Positions 43,041 through 52,841 of a stretch of 64,000 nt of DNA are shown here, one piece after another. Both the position numbers and the translations under genes were made by a program. Position 1 is the first letter of the stretch. Each line of letters begins with the position of its first letter. This stretch comes from Verrucomicrobiaceae bacterium (GTDB lineage: Bacteria; Verrucomicrobiota; Verrucomicrobiia; Verrucomicrobiales; Verrucomicrobiaceae), in assembly GCA_019694165.1 (NCBI GenBank), contig JAIBCL010000001.1, positions 372,001 to 436,000 of the forward strand, given 5' to 3'. A model generated the notes under the pieces. It worked only from the letters and a program-made list of their open reading frames with translations, was not told where the DNA came from and ran no database searches.

Positions 43041-43748
43041 GTGCTTGAGATCAAAAACCTCGAAGTGGGCTACGGCTCGATAAAGGCGCTGCACGGCATC
43101 TCGCTGAAGGTGCCTGAGAAGAGCATCGTCACGCTCATCGGCGCGAACGGCGCGGGCAAATCCACCACGCTGCGCGCGATCTCCGGCTTGCTGAGGGTGC
43201 GGGGCGGCAGTGTGACTTACGACGGGCAGGATGTGACGAACATGCCCGCACATCAGGTCGTCGCCCGTGGACTCTGCCATGTGCCGGAGGGGAGAATGGT
43301 CTTCGCCAACCTCACCGTGGACGAGAATCTGCGCATGGGCGCCTACCTGCGGAACGACAGGGCGGGCATCGCGGAGGACGTGGAGTACTGCTTTCAAATC
43401 TTTCCGCGGCTCAAGGAGCGCATCGACCAGCCCGCGGGCACGATGTCGGGTGGAGAACAGCAGATGCTGGCCATCGCGCGTGCCCTGATGAGCAAGCCGC
43501 GCTGCCTGATGCTCGACGAACCGTCGCTCGGCATCGCACCAATGCTGGTGCGCGCGATTTTCGAGCAGATCGTCGCCATTAACAAGGAGCGCGGCATCAC
43601 CGTGCTGCTCGTGGAGCAAAACGCGAACCTCGCTCTGCAAGTGTCACAGTACGGCTACGTGCTCGAGACGGGCCGCGTGCTGCTGGAGGACACCTCCGAG
43701 TCCTTGCGCAAGGACCCGCAGGTGCGCGAGGCATATCTCGGGGACTGA
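43041..43748 (+). CDS. livF: Branched-chain amino-acid ABC transporter ATPase LivF
   Basis: 235 residues from GTG 43041. Walker A GANGAGKST (residues 34-42), ABC signature SGGEQQMLAIARAL, Walker B CLMLDEPSLGIAP and H-loop VLLVEQNANLAL, with VPEGRMVFANLTVDENL typical of LivF. Forms the heterodimeric motor with LivG. The start codon has no recognisable Shine-Dalgarno because the repeat tract adjoins it; translation might depend on coupling or leaderless-like initiation. Confidence 0.92.
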   Translation: MLEIKNLEVGYGSIKALHGISLKVPEKSIVTLIGANGAGKSTTLRAISGLLRVRGGSVTYDGQDVTNMPAHQVVARGLCHVPEGRMVFANLTVDENLRMGAYLRNDRAGIAEDVEYCFQIFPRLKERIDQPAGTMSGGEQQMLAIARALMSKPRCLMLDEPSLGIAPMLVRAIFEQIVAINKERGITVLLVEQNANLALQVSQYGYVLETGRVLLEDTSESLRKDPQVREAYLGD

Positions 43749-43757
43749 GCCGTCCGT

Positions 43758-45206
43758 TCAGAGCAACGGGATGAAGAGCCGCGCGATGCCGTTGCGGAGG
43801 CGGACGCCGGGCGAATCCGCCGCGATGTCGGCCAATGTCAGTTCGCGGCTCCCGGAGATTTTTTGCTGGAACTCGGCGTCGAGACGCGCCGCGAGATCGC
43901 AGTCGCAGCACGCGAGATTGAATTCAAAGTTCAGCCGCAGGCTGCGCGGATCCCAGTTCGTGGAGCCGATGAAGGACCATGTGCCGTCGATGAGAAAGAG
44001 CTTCGAGTGGTCGAACGGCGGCGCTGATTCGAAGATTCGGCAGCCGGCCTGAAGCAACTCCGGATAAAGTGTGCGCGCGGCCCAGGCAACGGGCGGGATG
44101 TTGTTCCGCGCCGGGGTCACGATCGTCACGCGGACACCGCGCATCACGCAGAGCTTGAGCGCCCAGATCAAGGTCGGCGTCGGAAGAAAGTACGGATTCA
44201 GGATTTTCACCTCGGAACGCGCGGCGGACAGGGCGGCGAAGAAGGCGACGGGCATCACCTCGATGTCCTCGTCGGGTCCGTCGGGAATGCCGATGGCACT
44301 GACGGTACCGGCCGGTGCGAGCGGCGGGAACCACCTCCCTCCCTGGATGACTTCACCCGCGCAAAAATTCCAATCCTCGGCGAAGATGCGCTGCATCTGT
44401 TCGACGACCGGTCCCTCGACGCGGAAGTGCAGGTCTCGCACCGGACTGGCCGGGCTGCGGGAGAGCATGTTGCCCTCGCGGATGTTCATGCCCCCGGTGA
44501 ATCCGAGACAGCCGTCGATCACCAGTATCTTCCGATGATTGCGGAGGTTCATCGTGGCGAGGCGCATGAGCCTGCGGATGGGCATGAAGCGCTGCACGGG
44601 CACGCCACGACGGCTCAACACGCCGATCACCGACGGCCATGCATAGCGGGTGCCTGCGTCGTCCACGATGACCCTCACCTCCACGCCGCGGCGCACGGCG
44701 TCAGCCAGTGCTTCCACGAAGTCCGCGCCAATGCCGTTGACCTCAAAGATGTAGGTGGCCAGGGCAACACTGCTTTGAGCACGGCGGATGGCTTTGATCA
44801 TCGGCTCCATGGCCTCGTCACCATTGCGATAGACATCGACGAGATTGCCGTGGGCAATGCCGAGGCGTGAGATGTAGTTCAGCGTGCGGCCCAAGTGCCA
44901 GCGATCCGTCTTTGCACCGTCGTCGGAGCGGATCATGTCCTCACCGGCCATGGAACTGCGCTCGAGCGTGTGCCGGTACTTCTTGCCCCGCCGGCGGATG
45001 ACGTTGATGCCGAGCAGCAGGTAGAGCACGGCACCGAGCGCAGGCACCATCGTGACGAGCGCCACCCAGTAGGCAGCCGAGCGCGGATCGCGCTTGTAGA
45101 GGATGATGTGGAAGAACGCCGCGGCCGCGCCGAGCAGCGACAGGCACCAGACGCTCCAATGCCAGTCCCAGATAGAAAATGGCAGCGCAGAGACCGCGAG
45201 AACCAT
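43758..45206 (-). CDS. cls: Cardiolipin synthase (phospholipase D family)
   Basis: 482 residues from ATG 45206. Two N-terminal membrane helices, the second ending in LLLGINVIRRRGKKY. The first HKD motif is NHRKILVIDG with GGMNIREGN, the second DHSKLFLIDG with GSTNWDPRSLRLNFE. This arrangement is that of bacterial ClsA, which joins two phosphatidylglycerols into cardiolipin. Both HxKxxxxD sites are intact. The gene is convergent with livF (9-nt gap). Frame openness upstream to 46622 is opposite purB and not coding. Confidence 0.92.
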   Translation of the reverse strand: MVLAVSALPFSIWDWHWSVWCLSLLGAAAAFFHIILYKRDPRSAAYWVALVTMVPALGAVLYLLLGINVIRRRGKKYRHTLERSSMAGEDMIRSDDGAKTDRWHLGRTLNYISRLGIAHGNLVDVYRNGDEAMEPMIKAIRRAQSSVALATYIFEVNGIGADFVEALADAVRRGVEVRVIVDDAGTRYAWPSVIGVLSRRGVPVQRFMPIRRLMRLATMNLRNHRKILVIDGCLGFTGGMNIREGNMLSRSPASPVRDLHFRVEGPVVEQMQRIFAEDWNFCAGEVIQGGRWFPPLAPAGTVSAIGIPDGPDEDIEVMPVAFFAALSAARSEVKILNPYFLPTPTLIWALKLCVMRGVRVTIVTPARNNIPPVAWAARTLYPELLQAGCRIFESAPPFDHSKLFLIDGTWSFIGSTNWDPRSLRLNFEFNLACCDCDLAARLDAEFQQKISGSRELTLADIAADSPGVRLRNGIARLFIPLL

Positions 45207-45389
45207 GCCCCCATCATGGAGCAGCCCGTCCGCGGGTGCAAATCCGCTCAGCCGCGCCAGACCAGACGAGAGACTCCGTCCATGCTTCTCCTCTGCGGCA
45301 ACCGGGCTGAACCGAGGCGCCCTTCGCACGCCCGGCAGCACGGCATTTGCATTTGCACCGTCCTTCGCGCCCGGCATCATGCGCGGCCC

Positions 45390-46817
45390 ATGACTGACTC
45401 CATCCCCAACGTCCTCGCCGAACGCTATGCCACGGCACCCATGCGCGCCCTTTGGTCGTCCGAAGGGAAGGTGCGCCTGGAGCGGGACTACTGGATCGCC
45501 GTCCTCAAGGCCCAGCGTGACCTGGGCATCGCCGTACCCGACGGAGTGATCGAGAGCTACGAACGGGTGAAGGACCAGGTGAACCTGGTCTCCATCATGG
45601 AGCGCGAGCGCGTGACGCGGCACGACGTGAAGGCGCGCATCGAGGAATTCTGCGCGCTGGCCGGCCACGAGCACATCCACAAGGGCATGACGAGCCGTGA
45701 TCTCACGGAGAACGTGGAGCAACTGCAGGTCTTCCGCGCGATGCAGGAGGTGCGCGGAAAGGTCGTGGCCGCTCTGGCGGCGTTTGCACGGCGCGCAAAA
45801 CCATTGCGCGACATTCCACTGACCGCACGCACCCACAACGTGGCCGCGCAGGTGACCACGGCAGGCAAGCGCATCGCCATGTTTGGGGAGGAATTGCTCG
45901 CCGCCTTCGAATCGCTGGATGCATTCATCAGCAGCTACCCTGCCCGTGGATTGAAAGGCGCGGTGGGCACGCGGCTGGATCAGATCACTCTTTTCGGAGG
46001 CGACGCACAGAAGGCCCGCGCACTGGACGAGCGGATCCTCGCGCATCTCGGCATGCCGCGCTCCTGGAGCGCCGTGGGACAGGTGTATGCACGCAGCTTG
46101 GATTTCCGCGCCGTGTCGATTCTCTGCGAGCTGGCCAGCGGGCCGTCCAGCTTTGCCCGGACACTGCGACTCATGGCCGGGCACGAGCTGGCGAGCGAGG
46201 GCTTTGCAAAGGGACAGGTGGGCAGCTCCGCCATGCCGCACAAGATGAACAGCCGCTCCTGCGAGCGCATCAACGGCCTTCACCTCGTGCTCAAAGGCCA
46301 CCTCGCCATGGCCGCAGGCCTCGCGGGCGACCAGTGGAATGAAGGCGACGTGTCCTGCTCCGTCGTGCGGCGTGTCATGTTGCCGGATGCATTCCTCGCG
46401 ACGGACGGCCTGCTTGAGACCCTGCTCACCGTGCTCGACCAGATGCAGGTCTTCACCGCCGTCGTCGAGCAGGAGCTGATGCGTTACCTGCCCTTCCTGC
46501 TCACCACCACCGTGCTGATGGAGGCGGTCAAATCCGGAGCGGGGCGTGAGGGCGCGCACGAGGCCATCAAGCAACATGCCGTGGCCGTGGCAGGCGACCT
46601 CAAACAAGGCGCGGTCACGCAAAACGATCTGATGGCGCGACTCGCCGCCGATCCGCGTCTCGGTCTGTCGTCTGCAGCATTGGACGACATCATCGCCCGG
46701 GGCCGGGCAAACTCAGGCGATGCCGCCGCGCAGGTGGACATCTTCTGCGAAAGGGTCGCCACGATCACATCCGCCCACCCGGACGCCGCCGCGTATCGGC
46801 CAGGAGCAATCTTGTGA
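45390..46817 (+). CDS. purB: Adenylosuccinate lyase
   Basis: 475 residues from ATG 45390. Signature SSAMPHKMNSRSCERI (fumarase/lyase superfamily C3 loop with the catalytic Ser), GMTSRDLTENVEQL and RTHNVAAQVTTAGKR. It acts twice in purine synthesis (SAICAR to AICAR, adenylosuccinate to AMP). Stands alone between the cardiolipin synthase gene (divergent) and the bat genes (convergent). Confidence 0.93.
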   Translation: MTDSIPNVLAERYATAPMRALWSSEGKVRLERDYWIAVLKAQRDLGIAVPDGVIESYERVKDQVNLVSIMERERVTRHDVKARIEEFCALAGHEHIHKGMTSRDLTENVEQLQVFRAMQEVRGKVVAALAAFARRAKPLRDIPLTARTHNVAAQVTTAGKRIAMFGEELLAAFESLDAFISSYPARGLKGAVGTRLDQITLFGGDAQKARALDERILAHLGMPRSWSAVGQVYARSLDFRAVSILCELASGPSSFARTLRLMAGHELASEGFAKGQVGSSAMPHKMNSRSCERINGLHLVLKGHLAMAAGLAGDQWNEGDVSCSVVRRVMLPDAFLATDGLLETLLTVLDQMQVFTAVVEQELMRYLPFLLTTTVLMEAVKSGAGREGAHEAIKQHAVAVAGDLKQGAVTQNDLMARLAADPRLGLSSAALDDIIARGRANSGDAAAQVDIFCERVATITSAHPDAAAYRPGAIL

Positions 46818-46819
46818 CT

Positions 46820-46839
46820 CTGCCACCACCTCGTGGCAG
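46820..46839. terminator. Hairpin between convergent purB and batD
   Basis: CTGCCAC-CACCTC-GTGGCAG, perfect 7-bp stem 3 nt after the purB stop and 21 nt before the batD end on the other strand. It lacks a T-run; a bidirectional terminator is plausible. Confidence 0.45.
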
Positions 46840-46860
46840 CGGGGGCCGGACGATCCTCAC

Positions 46861-49497
46861 TCACGGGATCACGCTTACCGGCCAGCCGACAGGCCAGAGT
46901 GCCGTGAGCGCATCCTGCTCCATCCAGCCGCGGAGATTGTCAGATGGATTGGGAATCTCCACATAACTCCAGGCACCGCGCTTCTCCAGCAGCCTGATCT
47001 GACTGCCAGGCGGGAGATCGATCACCGTGCCGGATGTGGTGCTGGCGGCAGTGTACGCCTTGGAGCTGGGCGAAGTGACGATGAAAATATTCTTCACACG
47101 ATCCACGCCCATCGGCCGCCACGCAGCACCAGCGATGCCGGCGGGCAGCAGCAGCACGCCCAGCACGACGGCTGCGATGCACCATCCGCGAAGCCGGCCA
47201 TTCGTCGCGGCAATGGCGACGCCGGCACCGAGGAGAAGCAGCCACAGGCCCGACGAGGCGATGAGCACCCAGGTGTCTCGTTGCAACAGCAGGCCGTAAG
47301 CGTGCAACGGCGAGCCGTCGGAAAAAGTGAGGAAGCGCGTCTTGTCATCGAGATGGCGCAGGTTTTGCCGGATTTCCGGCACTCGTGGTGTGAAGAGCGA
47401 AGCCCGCTCGTACCACAGGACGGCGCGCCCGTGATCGCCCTGACGATAGCGCGTATGGCCCATGATCTCGAAGAGTTCAGGACTCAGCAGACCATCACCG
47501 AGCAGCGCCTCTGCTCCAGCCTGGGCGCGGTTGTAGTCCTTGCCAGCCAGCGCACCGGTGATGTCACGATAGCGATCCTCGGGCGAGGCGGCGCGTGCGC
47601 CGCCCGAGGCTGCGGCACAGATCAGCAGCATGCCGGAAATGATCACCGTCGATGCGGCAGCGGGACGGAGGACTCCGGCAGCGGGCTGCACGCTCTTTGT
47701 TTTTGCGAGCAGAGGTGCCAGCGTGCCCAGAACTTCCGAACGCTGCGAGGCCGACAGCGGAGATGTCCCCGACGCGCCGGCGCCGGAAAAATTCAGGCTC
47801 TGGTAGCGCTGCAGCACGGCGCCCACTCCCGCGGACGGCGCGCTGCCGTCAGCCGTGGCGTGAATGAAGCGGGCGGCGCGGCGGTAGAACTCCGCTTCGT
47901 CCAGGCCGGACTCGTTGAGCTGCTGCCACAGCGCGCGCAGCGCGCTCGCGGGCGATCTGGCGTAACGCTCCCGCCGGCGCTTGTCCCAGGTGAAAAACGC
48001 AAGGGCAAGGAAAACGGCAAACGGCACCGCATTGACGATCCAGAAAACAGGCCGCTGAGGCAGCGGCACCGTGGCGGCGGAGATCCATTGAGGCGCAGCG
48101 GGCAGATGCAAAAGGATGTCAGTGATGTCCGGCTCCGGCGTCCGCACCCTCGCCGCGGCCCCCTGCCCTGCCGGTCCGGAAGATGACGCAACGCCTGCGT
48201 CGGCCCCAACCGTTGAGGCAGCGCCTGCCTTCACTGCCAGCGGCACGGGCTGCGTTCGCAGCGTAACATACTTTTTTTGTGAGGGACTGAAGAATGACAT
48301 TTCGAAGGGCGGCACGGCGGGCAGCTCCTTCTCGGGCACGAGCACCTGCGTAAAGCCGATCTGCCGCTCAATGCCCAGCAGCCCGTTCGGATCCGGCTGG
48401 CCGCTGGTGTTGTAACGACGGGTCGGATATGTCTTCCAGCCAGACGGATCGGTAAGCGACGGCGCAGTGAGCGCGTCGAAATTTCCCGTGCCTGCGATCT
48501 GCAGCTCGACCGTCACAGGCTCACCGACGGCCAGGGAGGTGGGCGAGGCGCTGGCATTGAGCGTGAAGTCTCCCACGGCACCGGAAAAGTTGGCGGGTTT
48601 CCCATCAGCAGGCAGCGCCAGCACGGTGAGTCCCACTTCGGGGCTGCGCACCGCCACTTTCCTCGGCTCACCCGGCATGGCGAGAAATCCGCCGCCAGGA
48701 AACCCTGATGACATGCGCGTGGGCACCTCAATGATCACTTCCATCGAAGCCGGTCCCAGGGTGAGCTTGCCTGTCTTGAGCGCCGACAGCGTGCTGCGGA
48801 AAGTCAGCACATAATAGGGCTGGCCCCCGATCATCTCCAACGACTGCTCGCTCTGCTGAGGAAAGCGCTGGATGGCAAAGTCGGACTTCGCCATCTCCAC
48901 GAGGCCGAGTCTGCGGAGCTGCGTGTTGCGGTGGACGTAAAGCATGGCTTTGACCGGCACCACCTCGCCTTGGTAGAATTCGGTCTTGTCCACGCTGATC
49001 TGCAGGAGCGGGTCCGTGCCCTGCTGCTCCGGAGGCGGTGCTCCTTCCTTGATGCGGAGCTTCACCTCGTTCGTGTTCACATCCTGTCCGTCCACCTTCA
49101 CGGTCTGGGATGCGATGACAAAATCCCCAGGCTCGCTGGCCACCAGCGCCCAGGTGAAACGCGTGCGGATGGTCTGCCGTCCATTGATGATGCTGATTTC
49201 GTTCGACTGCTGGGCTGCGGAGGCCATGCCGATCTGCAGCGGCAGGCGCAGATTCGGCACCTGCTCCACATTGCCGTTCTCGACGGTGATGGAATAGGCG
49301 AACTGCTGGTTTGGCCGCGCGTCCGGCGGACTGGCTTCGGCACTGACCGTGGCGGCATGTGCCGATGAAAATGCCAGCGAGCAAAACGCGGCAACGACGA
49401 AGGGAAAGAGACGTGAGATCACGGCGAAAGCAGATGCGAAAGGAAGCGGGAACGGCACAGAAGAACGCCAGCACCGCCAAAAAAAAGAGACATTCAT
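46861..49497 (-). CDS. batD: BatD-like protein with TPR and SH3-like domains
   Basis: 878 residues from ATG 49497, which leads a signal segment (LFPFVVAAFCSLAFSSAHAA). The large extracytoplasmic part is BatD-like: SPPDARPNQQFAYSI, DKTEFYQGEVVPVKAML, ASPTSLAVGEPVTVELQIAG. A membrane helix (VFWIVNAVPFAVFLALAFF) follows. The C-terminal half has a helical TPR-like region (QAGAEALLGDGLL, HTRYRQGDHGRAVLWYERAS), two more membrane helices and a final SH3-like domain (GTVIDLPPGSQIRLLEKRGA). Bat proteins support envelope integrity or oxidative stress tolerance; mechanism unknown. The gene follows the BatB-like gene on the same strand. Confidence 0.85.
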   Translation of the reverse strand: MNVSFFWRCWRSSVPFPLPFASAFAVISRLFPFVVAAFCSLAFSSAHAATVSAEASPPDARPNQQFAYSITVENGNVEQVPNLRLPLQIGMASAAQQSNEISIINGRQTIRTRFTWALVASEPGDFVIASQTVKVDGQDVNTNEVKLRIKEGAPPPEQQGTDPLLQISVDKTEFYQGEVVPVKAMLYVHRNTQLRRLGLVEMAKSDFAIQRFPQQSEQSLEMIGGQPYYVLTFRSTLSALKTGKLTLGPASMEVIIEVPTRMSSGFPGGGFLAMPGEPRKVAVRSPEVGLTVLALPADGKPANFSGAVGDFTLNASASPTSLAVGEPVTVELQIAGTGNFDALTAPSLTDPSGWKTYPTRRYNTSGQPDPNGLLGIERQIGFTQVLVPEKELPAVPPFEMSFFSPSQKKYVTLRTQPVPLAVKAGAASTVGADAGVASSSGPAGQGAAARVRTPEPDITDILLHLPAAPQWISAATVPLPQRPVFWIVNAVPFAVFLALAFFTWDKRRRERYARSPASALRALWQQLNESGLDEAEFYRRAARFIHATADGSAPSAGVGAVLQRYQSLNFSGAGASGTSPLSASQRSEVLGTLAPLLAKTKSVQPAAGVLRPAAASTVIISGMLLICAAASGGARAASPEDRYRDITGALAGKDYNRAQAGAEALLGDGLLSPELFEIMGHTRYRQGDHGRAVLWYERASLFTPRVPEIRQNLRHLDDKTRFLTFSDGSPLHAYGLLLQRDTWVLIASSGLWLLLLGAGVAIAATNGRLRGWCIAAVVLGVLLLPAGIAGAAWRPMGVDRVKNIFIVTSPSSKAYTAASTTSGTVIDLPPGSQIRLLEKRGAWSYVEIPNPSDNLRGWMEQDALTALWPVGWPVSVIP

Positions 49498-49671
49498 GGC
49501 CCTCCGGTCACACGTTGCGGCTTTCATCCGGTTCCGGCGGACGCACCGCGTGCCGCCATTCATCGGAACCATGCGCCGGGACAGGAATGACCATGTTCCC
49601 TGGGGCGGTGCGTATGCCTCGTTCTCTCCGCGTGTCATCGTCTTCGCATCTCATCATCCGGCGCGGCGGCT

Positions 49672-51672
49672 TCACCAGTCACGTCCGTTTGCCGGCTCCC
49701 TGCGCTGCTGGCGCAGGACGGCGGTCTTTTGATCATCGGCATAAGTGCGCAGAAAGGCGCGCGCCTCATTGCGGCTGAAACCTGTCATCTCATTGCGCTC
49801 GGATTCGGCCATCTCGCGCTGCTCTTTCTGCTCCTCTTCTTTGTCCGGCTTCTCGCCACCCTGTCCGGCGGCGATCTGTCCTTCCGGAAGCTGCTCCTTG
49901 CCCCTTCCTTCCTTGCCCTGCTCTTCTTCGCCCTTGCCTCCTTTCGACTGCTTGCCCTCTTCCTCGCCCTCCTTGCCCTGCTGCTGTTGCTGCTTGTCTT
50001 TGCCCTCCTTGCCCTCTTTTCCTTTCTGCCCTTTCTCGCCTTCCTCCTCGGACTCGTCGCCTTCCTTGCCCTGGCCCTGCTGCCCGTCCTTCTTGCCGCC
50101 CTGCTTTTTCTGCTGCTGCTTCTTCTGCTCCTCCTGCTGCTTGAGTTCTTCGAGACGCTTCTTCACAAAATCACGATTCTCGCGCGCGTCAGCGTCGTCA
50201 TGCAGGGCCAAAGCCGCGTCAAAGTGCCGGATCGAGTCGGTCCACGCCCGGATGGTGAACTGCGGTTGCTTCGCCAGCGCCCGGTCACCCTGATCGTAAA
50301 GCGAGTGGGCGATGCCGCGATGCGCGCGGTTTTGCACCGACTCATCGGAAGCCTCGAGCGCATCGCTGAACGCATCGACAGCGCGGTCGTAGTCCTTGAG
50401 CTGGTGGGCGGAGGCACCGAGACCGTAGGCGATCTCCGCGGCGTCAGAAGCCGGCGGCTTGTCACTGAGCAGGCGCGCATACACATCGCGAGCTCTCTCG
50501 AAGATGCCTCTCGCATAGGCTTCCTTTGCCTCGTTGGCATCACCGACATCCTTCCGCTGGAAGATCGAGCCAAAGAACGGCGCCCCGGTGCCGCCGCCAT
50601 CCGCGCCCGCGGCCACCGCGCCATGCGGCGCCATGCAGCACGAGACAACAGCAATGGCAGCCGCGGAAAAACGGCGCGCGCTTGAACTGGGTCGGATCAA
50701 CCAGGCGGTCATGAGGAAAAAAATACCCAAGGAAAGCGGCCAGCGAAAGCGCTCAATGGGCTTTCTTTCCTCGCGCGAAGTCTCCTGCTGGCGCTCAAGG
50801 GCGACGAGGATGTCATCCACCAGCGCGCGCGTGATCGGCGCCGAACCGAGCTTCAAGTACCGTCCGCCCGTCCCCGACGCCACCTGCTGGAGAATGCTGC
50901 TCTCGAGCTTCGATTGCACCACATTGCCTTTCGGATCGCGGATGAAGTCGCCCGCACGCGCAGGGTCCGGGTTCGGAATCAACGAGCCCGCCTCGGTGCC
51001 CACTCCCACGGACATCACCAGGATGTGCTTCTCCTGCGCCTGGTTCACATAATAGGGAATGGCCGGCACTTGATCGCCGCCGTCGCTGAAAACAATCATG
51101 CCATGATTGCGCGCGGGAGACTTTTCCACGGCCTCGATCGCCACGCGCAGCGCCTTGGTGATGTCACTGCCACCTTGCGGCACCGAGGTGGTGTCGAGCG
51201 ACTGGATCGCCTCGTTCACCGCATCGTGGTCGGTGGTCAGCGGCGCCTGCAGATAGGCTTGTCCTGCAAAAGCAATGAGCCCCACGCGGTCACCCGCAAG
51301 CGATGCAAGCAGATCCTGCGCGGCGAGCTTCGCGCGCGTGAGGCGGTCCGGAGCCACATCGGTGGCGAGCATCGAGCGCGAGGTGTCGATGGCGATGAGA
51401 ATGTTCCGCCCGGACTCTCGCAACTCGCGCTTCTCCTCGCCCCAGCGCGGACGGCACAGAGTGAGGATGAAACATGCGAGCGCCAGCAGTTGCAGCGCGT
51501 GAATCAGCCATGCACGCCACTTCGAACCGCCGAGCAACAATCCCCCGCGGAGGCGCTTCGCGACAAACAAATCCACCGTCTGGTCCGCACGCCAGTCCGC
51601 CCACACCTTCCCGAGGAGAAGGAGCGGAGCCAGCCACAGAAGCCACAGCCACGACGGATGCGCGAAAGTCAT
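49672..51672 (-). CDS. batB: BatB-like von Willebrand factor A protein fused to TPR and low-complexity tail
   Basis: 666 residues from ATG 51672. Two N-terminal membrane helices, then a vWA domain with MIDAS DTSRS at 96-100 and FSDGGDQVPAIPYY, then a third helix (WPLSLGIFFLMTAWLI). After it come TPR-like repeats (AYGLGASAHQLKDYDRAVDA) as in BatC. Residues about 515-640 are a long K/E/G/Q low-complexity tract, read from 49790-50165. BatB and BatC are separate genes in many Bacteroidota; here they are fused. Operon with batD downstream. Confidence 0.88.
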   Translation of the reverse strand: MTFAHPSWLWLLWLAPLLLLGKVWADWRADQTVDLFVAKRLRGGLLLGGSKWRAWLIHALQLLALACFILTLCRPRWGEEKRELRESGRNILIAIDTSRSMLATDVAPDRLTRAKLAAQDLLASLAGDRVGLIAFAGQAYLQAPLTTDHDAVNEAIQSLDTTSVPQGGSDITKALRVAIEAVEKSPARNHGMIVFSDGGDQVPAIPYYVNQAQEKHILVMSVGVGTEAGSLIPNPDPARAGDFIRDPKGNVVQSKLESSILQQVASGTGGRYLKLGSAPITRALVDDILVALERQQETSREERKPIERFRWPLSLGIFFLMTAWLIRPSSSARRFSAAAIAVVSCCMAPHGAVAAGADGGGTGAPFFGSIFQRKDVGDANEAKEAYARGIFERARDVYARLLSDKPPASDAAEIAYGLGASAHQLKDYDRAVDAFSDALEASDESVQNRAHRGIAHSLYDQGDRALAKQPQFTIRAWTDSIRHFDAALALHDDADARENRDFVKKRLEELKQQEEQKKQQQKKQGGKKDGQQGQGKEGDESEEEGEKGQKGKEGKEGKDKQQQQQGKEGEEEGKQSKGGKGEEEQGKEGRGKEQLPEGQIAAGQGGEKPDKEEEQKEQREMAESERNEMTGFSRNEARAFLRTYADDQKTAVLRQQRREPANGRDW

Positions 51673-51718
51673 GCGAGCACGACCGTAGGCGAGTCCGTCG
51701 CGGCTCGCAACACTGCCA

Positions 51719-52063
51719 TCACACCTCCACAGCCTCGCACAGATCCCGCCAGCCGGGGAAGTTCCAGGCATTCGGGAAGCCCTTGCAGTGCTCCGGCTTC
51801 ACCGCCTGGATGCGGCAGACATTCACGCCCTCGAGAAAGATGCATGCGCCGTCCGGCTGGTCGATGATTGAGAGGCCCGTGCGCCTGGCATTGATGCGCG
51901 TGTAATCCTGCACGAAGGCGTGCTCCGAAATGCCGAGGAACTCCGCGATCACGGAAATCTCGCGCCCGGTCACATGCACATCCCCCGGCCAGCGGCAGCA
52001 GTTGCCGCAGCGCTGGCAGAGAAAGCGGAGTCCTGTGGAGTCAAGCGGTGAACTTTCCGGCAT
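51719..52063 (-). CDS. YkgJ-family cysteine-cluster protein
   Basis: 114 residues from ATG 52063. CxxCxxCC near the N-terminus (CQRCGNCC, C16, C19, C22, C23), then GDVHVTGREI, a central ACIFLEGVNVCRI and HCKGFPNAWNFP with further conserved cysteines: the YkgJ zinc or iron-sulphur cluster pattern. Short member, function unknown. Lies 46 nt upstream of batB on the same strand. Confidence 0.85.
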   Translation of the reverse strand: MPESSPLDSTGLRFLCQRCGNCCRWPGDVHVTGREISVIAEFLGISEHAFVQDYTRINARRTGLSIIDQPDGACIFLEGVNVCRIQAVKPEHCKGFPNAWNFPGWRDLCEAVEV

Positions 52064-52139
52064 GGATGTTTTTGATGTGGCTGCGACGTGGTGACCAGCC
52101 CATACTTGGCCGCATGACCAGCGGGGTGCAAAGATTTCC

Positions 52140-52772
52140 ATGAGCGGCCTGGCCACAGTGGTGCCATTCGACCGCGTGACGCCCGTCGAAGATCTGGCCG
52201 CAGGAATCGCCTGGGTACGCTGGCTTCTGCAAAGCGTCCGGGCACGCTGCCAGCAGGTTTGCTTCGCGCCGGATCAACCGGACGAGAGCACCGTCGGGTC
52301 CAGTTGGTCGCAGTTCTCGGTCGATCACTATCTGCCGCTGATCGGACCGCAGATCACCGAGGCGTGGCATGTGGCCGTGGCACGCGACCATGAAGCGCTC
52401 ACACATGTCGATATGATGCTTGATGAGCGACTCCCCGCCCGCGTTGTCAGCAGCAGCCGGGCCGCCGGAGCGGTGCTGCTGCGCACCACCCGCGGCGCCC
52501 GCTACCAAGGCGTGCTCGGGCACTACCGCGCTGCCGTGGAGGCGGGCGGCGCGCCGGGACACTTCATTGTCGTCTGGGCTGCGGTCGGCTGCTTTTTCCA
52601 GCTTAGCCTTGCCAATGTGCTCGCCGAGCATCTGCGCCTGGAGTGGGACATCGCGACGCGCGATCTTGCCCAAGCCCCGCCCCCGGAAGGCACACACAGT
52701 TTTGCCGCGCTTGTCCGTTCGACGCTCGACTCACTCGTCACCGATCCCCTGCTCCTCCGGCGTGAAGGATGA
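52140..52772 (+). CDS. Helical protein of unknown function, faintly UreF-like
   Basis: 210 residues, helical throughout, with no signal peptide. The pattern from about residue 60 (DHYLPLIGPQITEAWHVAVA, then SSSRAAGAVLLRT and AGGAPGHFIVVWAAVG) loosely recalls the urease accessory protein UreF, but no ureA-C, ureG or ureD genes are near and key residues cannot be matched. Divergent to the YkgJ gene. Treat as hypothetical. Confidence 0.5.
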   Translation: MSGLATVVPFDRVTPVEDLAAGIAWVRWLLQSVRARCQQVCFAPDQPDESTVGSSWSQFSVDHYLPLIGPQITEAWHVAVARDHEALTHVDMMLDERLPARVVSSSRAAGAVLLRTTRGARYQGVLGHYRAAVEAGGAPGHFIVVWAAVGCFFQLSLANVLAEHLRLEWDIATRDLAQAPPPEGTHSFAALVRSTLDSLVTDPLLLRREG

Positions 52773-52841
52773 TGCCTCGTTGGAAGAAGCTCCTTGAGGT
52801 GTGGCGCAATGCCTCACATTGATCGCGGACGGACCTGTGCG

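Noticed and set aside
49790..50165. Repetitive stretch considered as a CRISPR array or minisatellite
   Set aside because: It is the low-complexity K/E/G/Q tail of the BatB-like protein; no constant repeat with unique spacers.
52140..52772. Urease accessory protein UreF
   Set aside because: Resemblance is only a loose helical pattern; no urease genes nearby. Kept as unknown.
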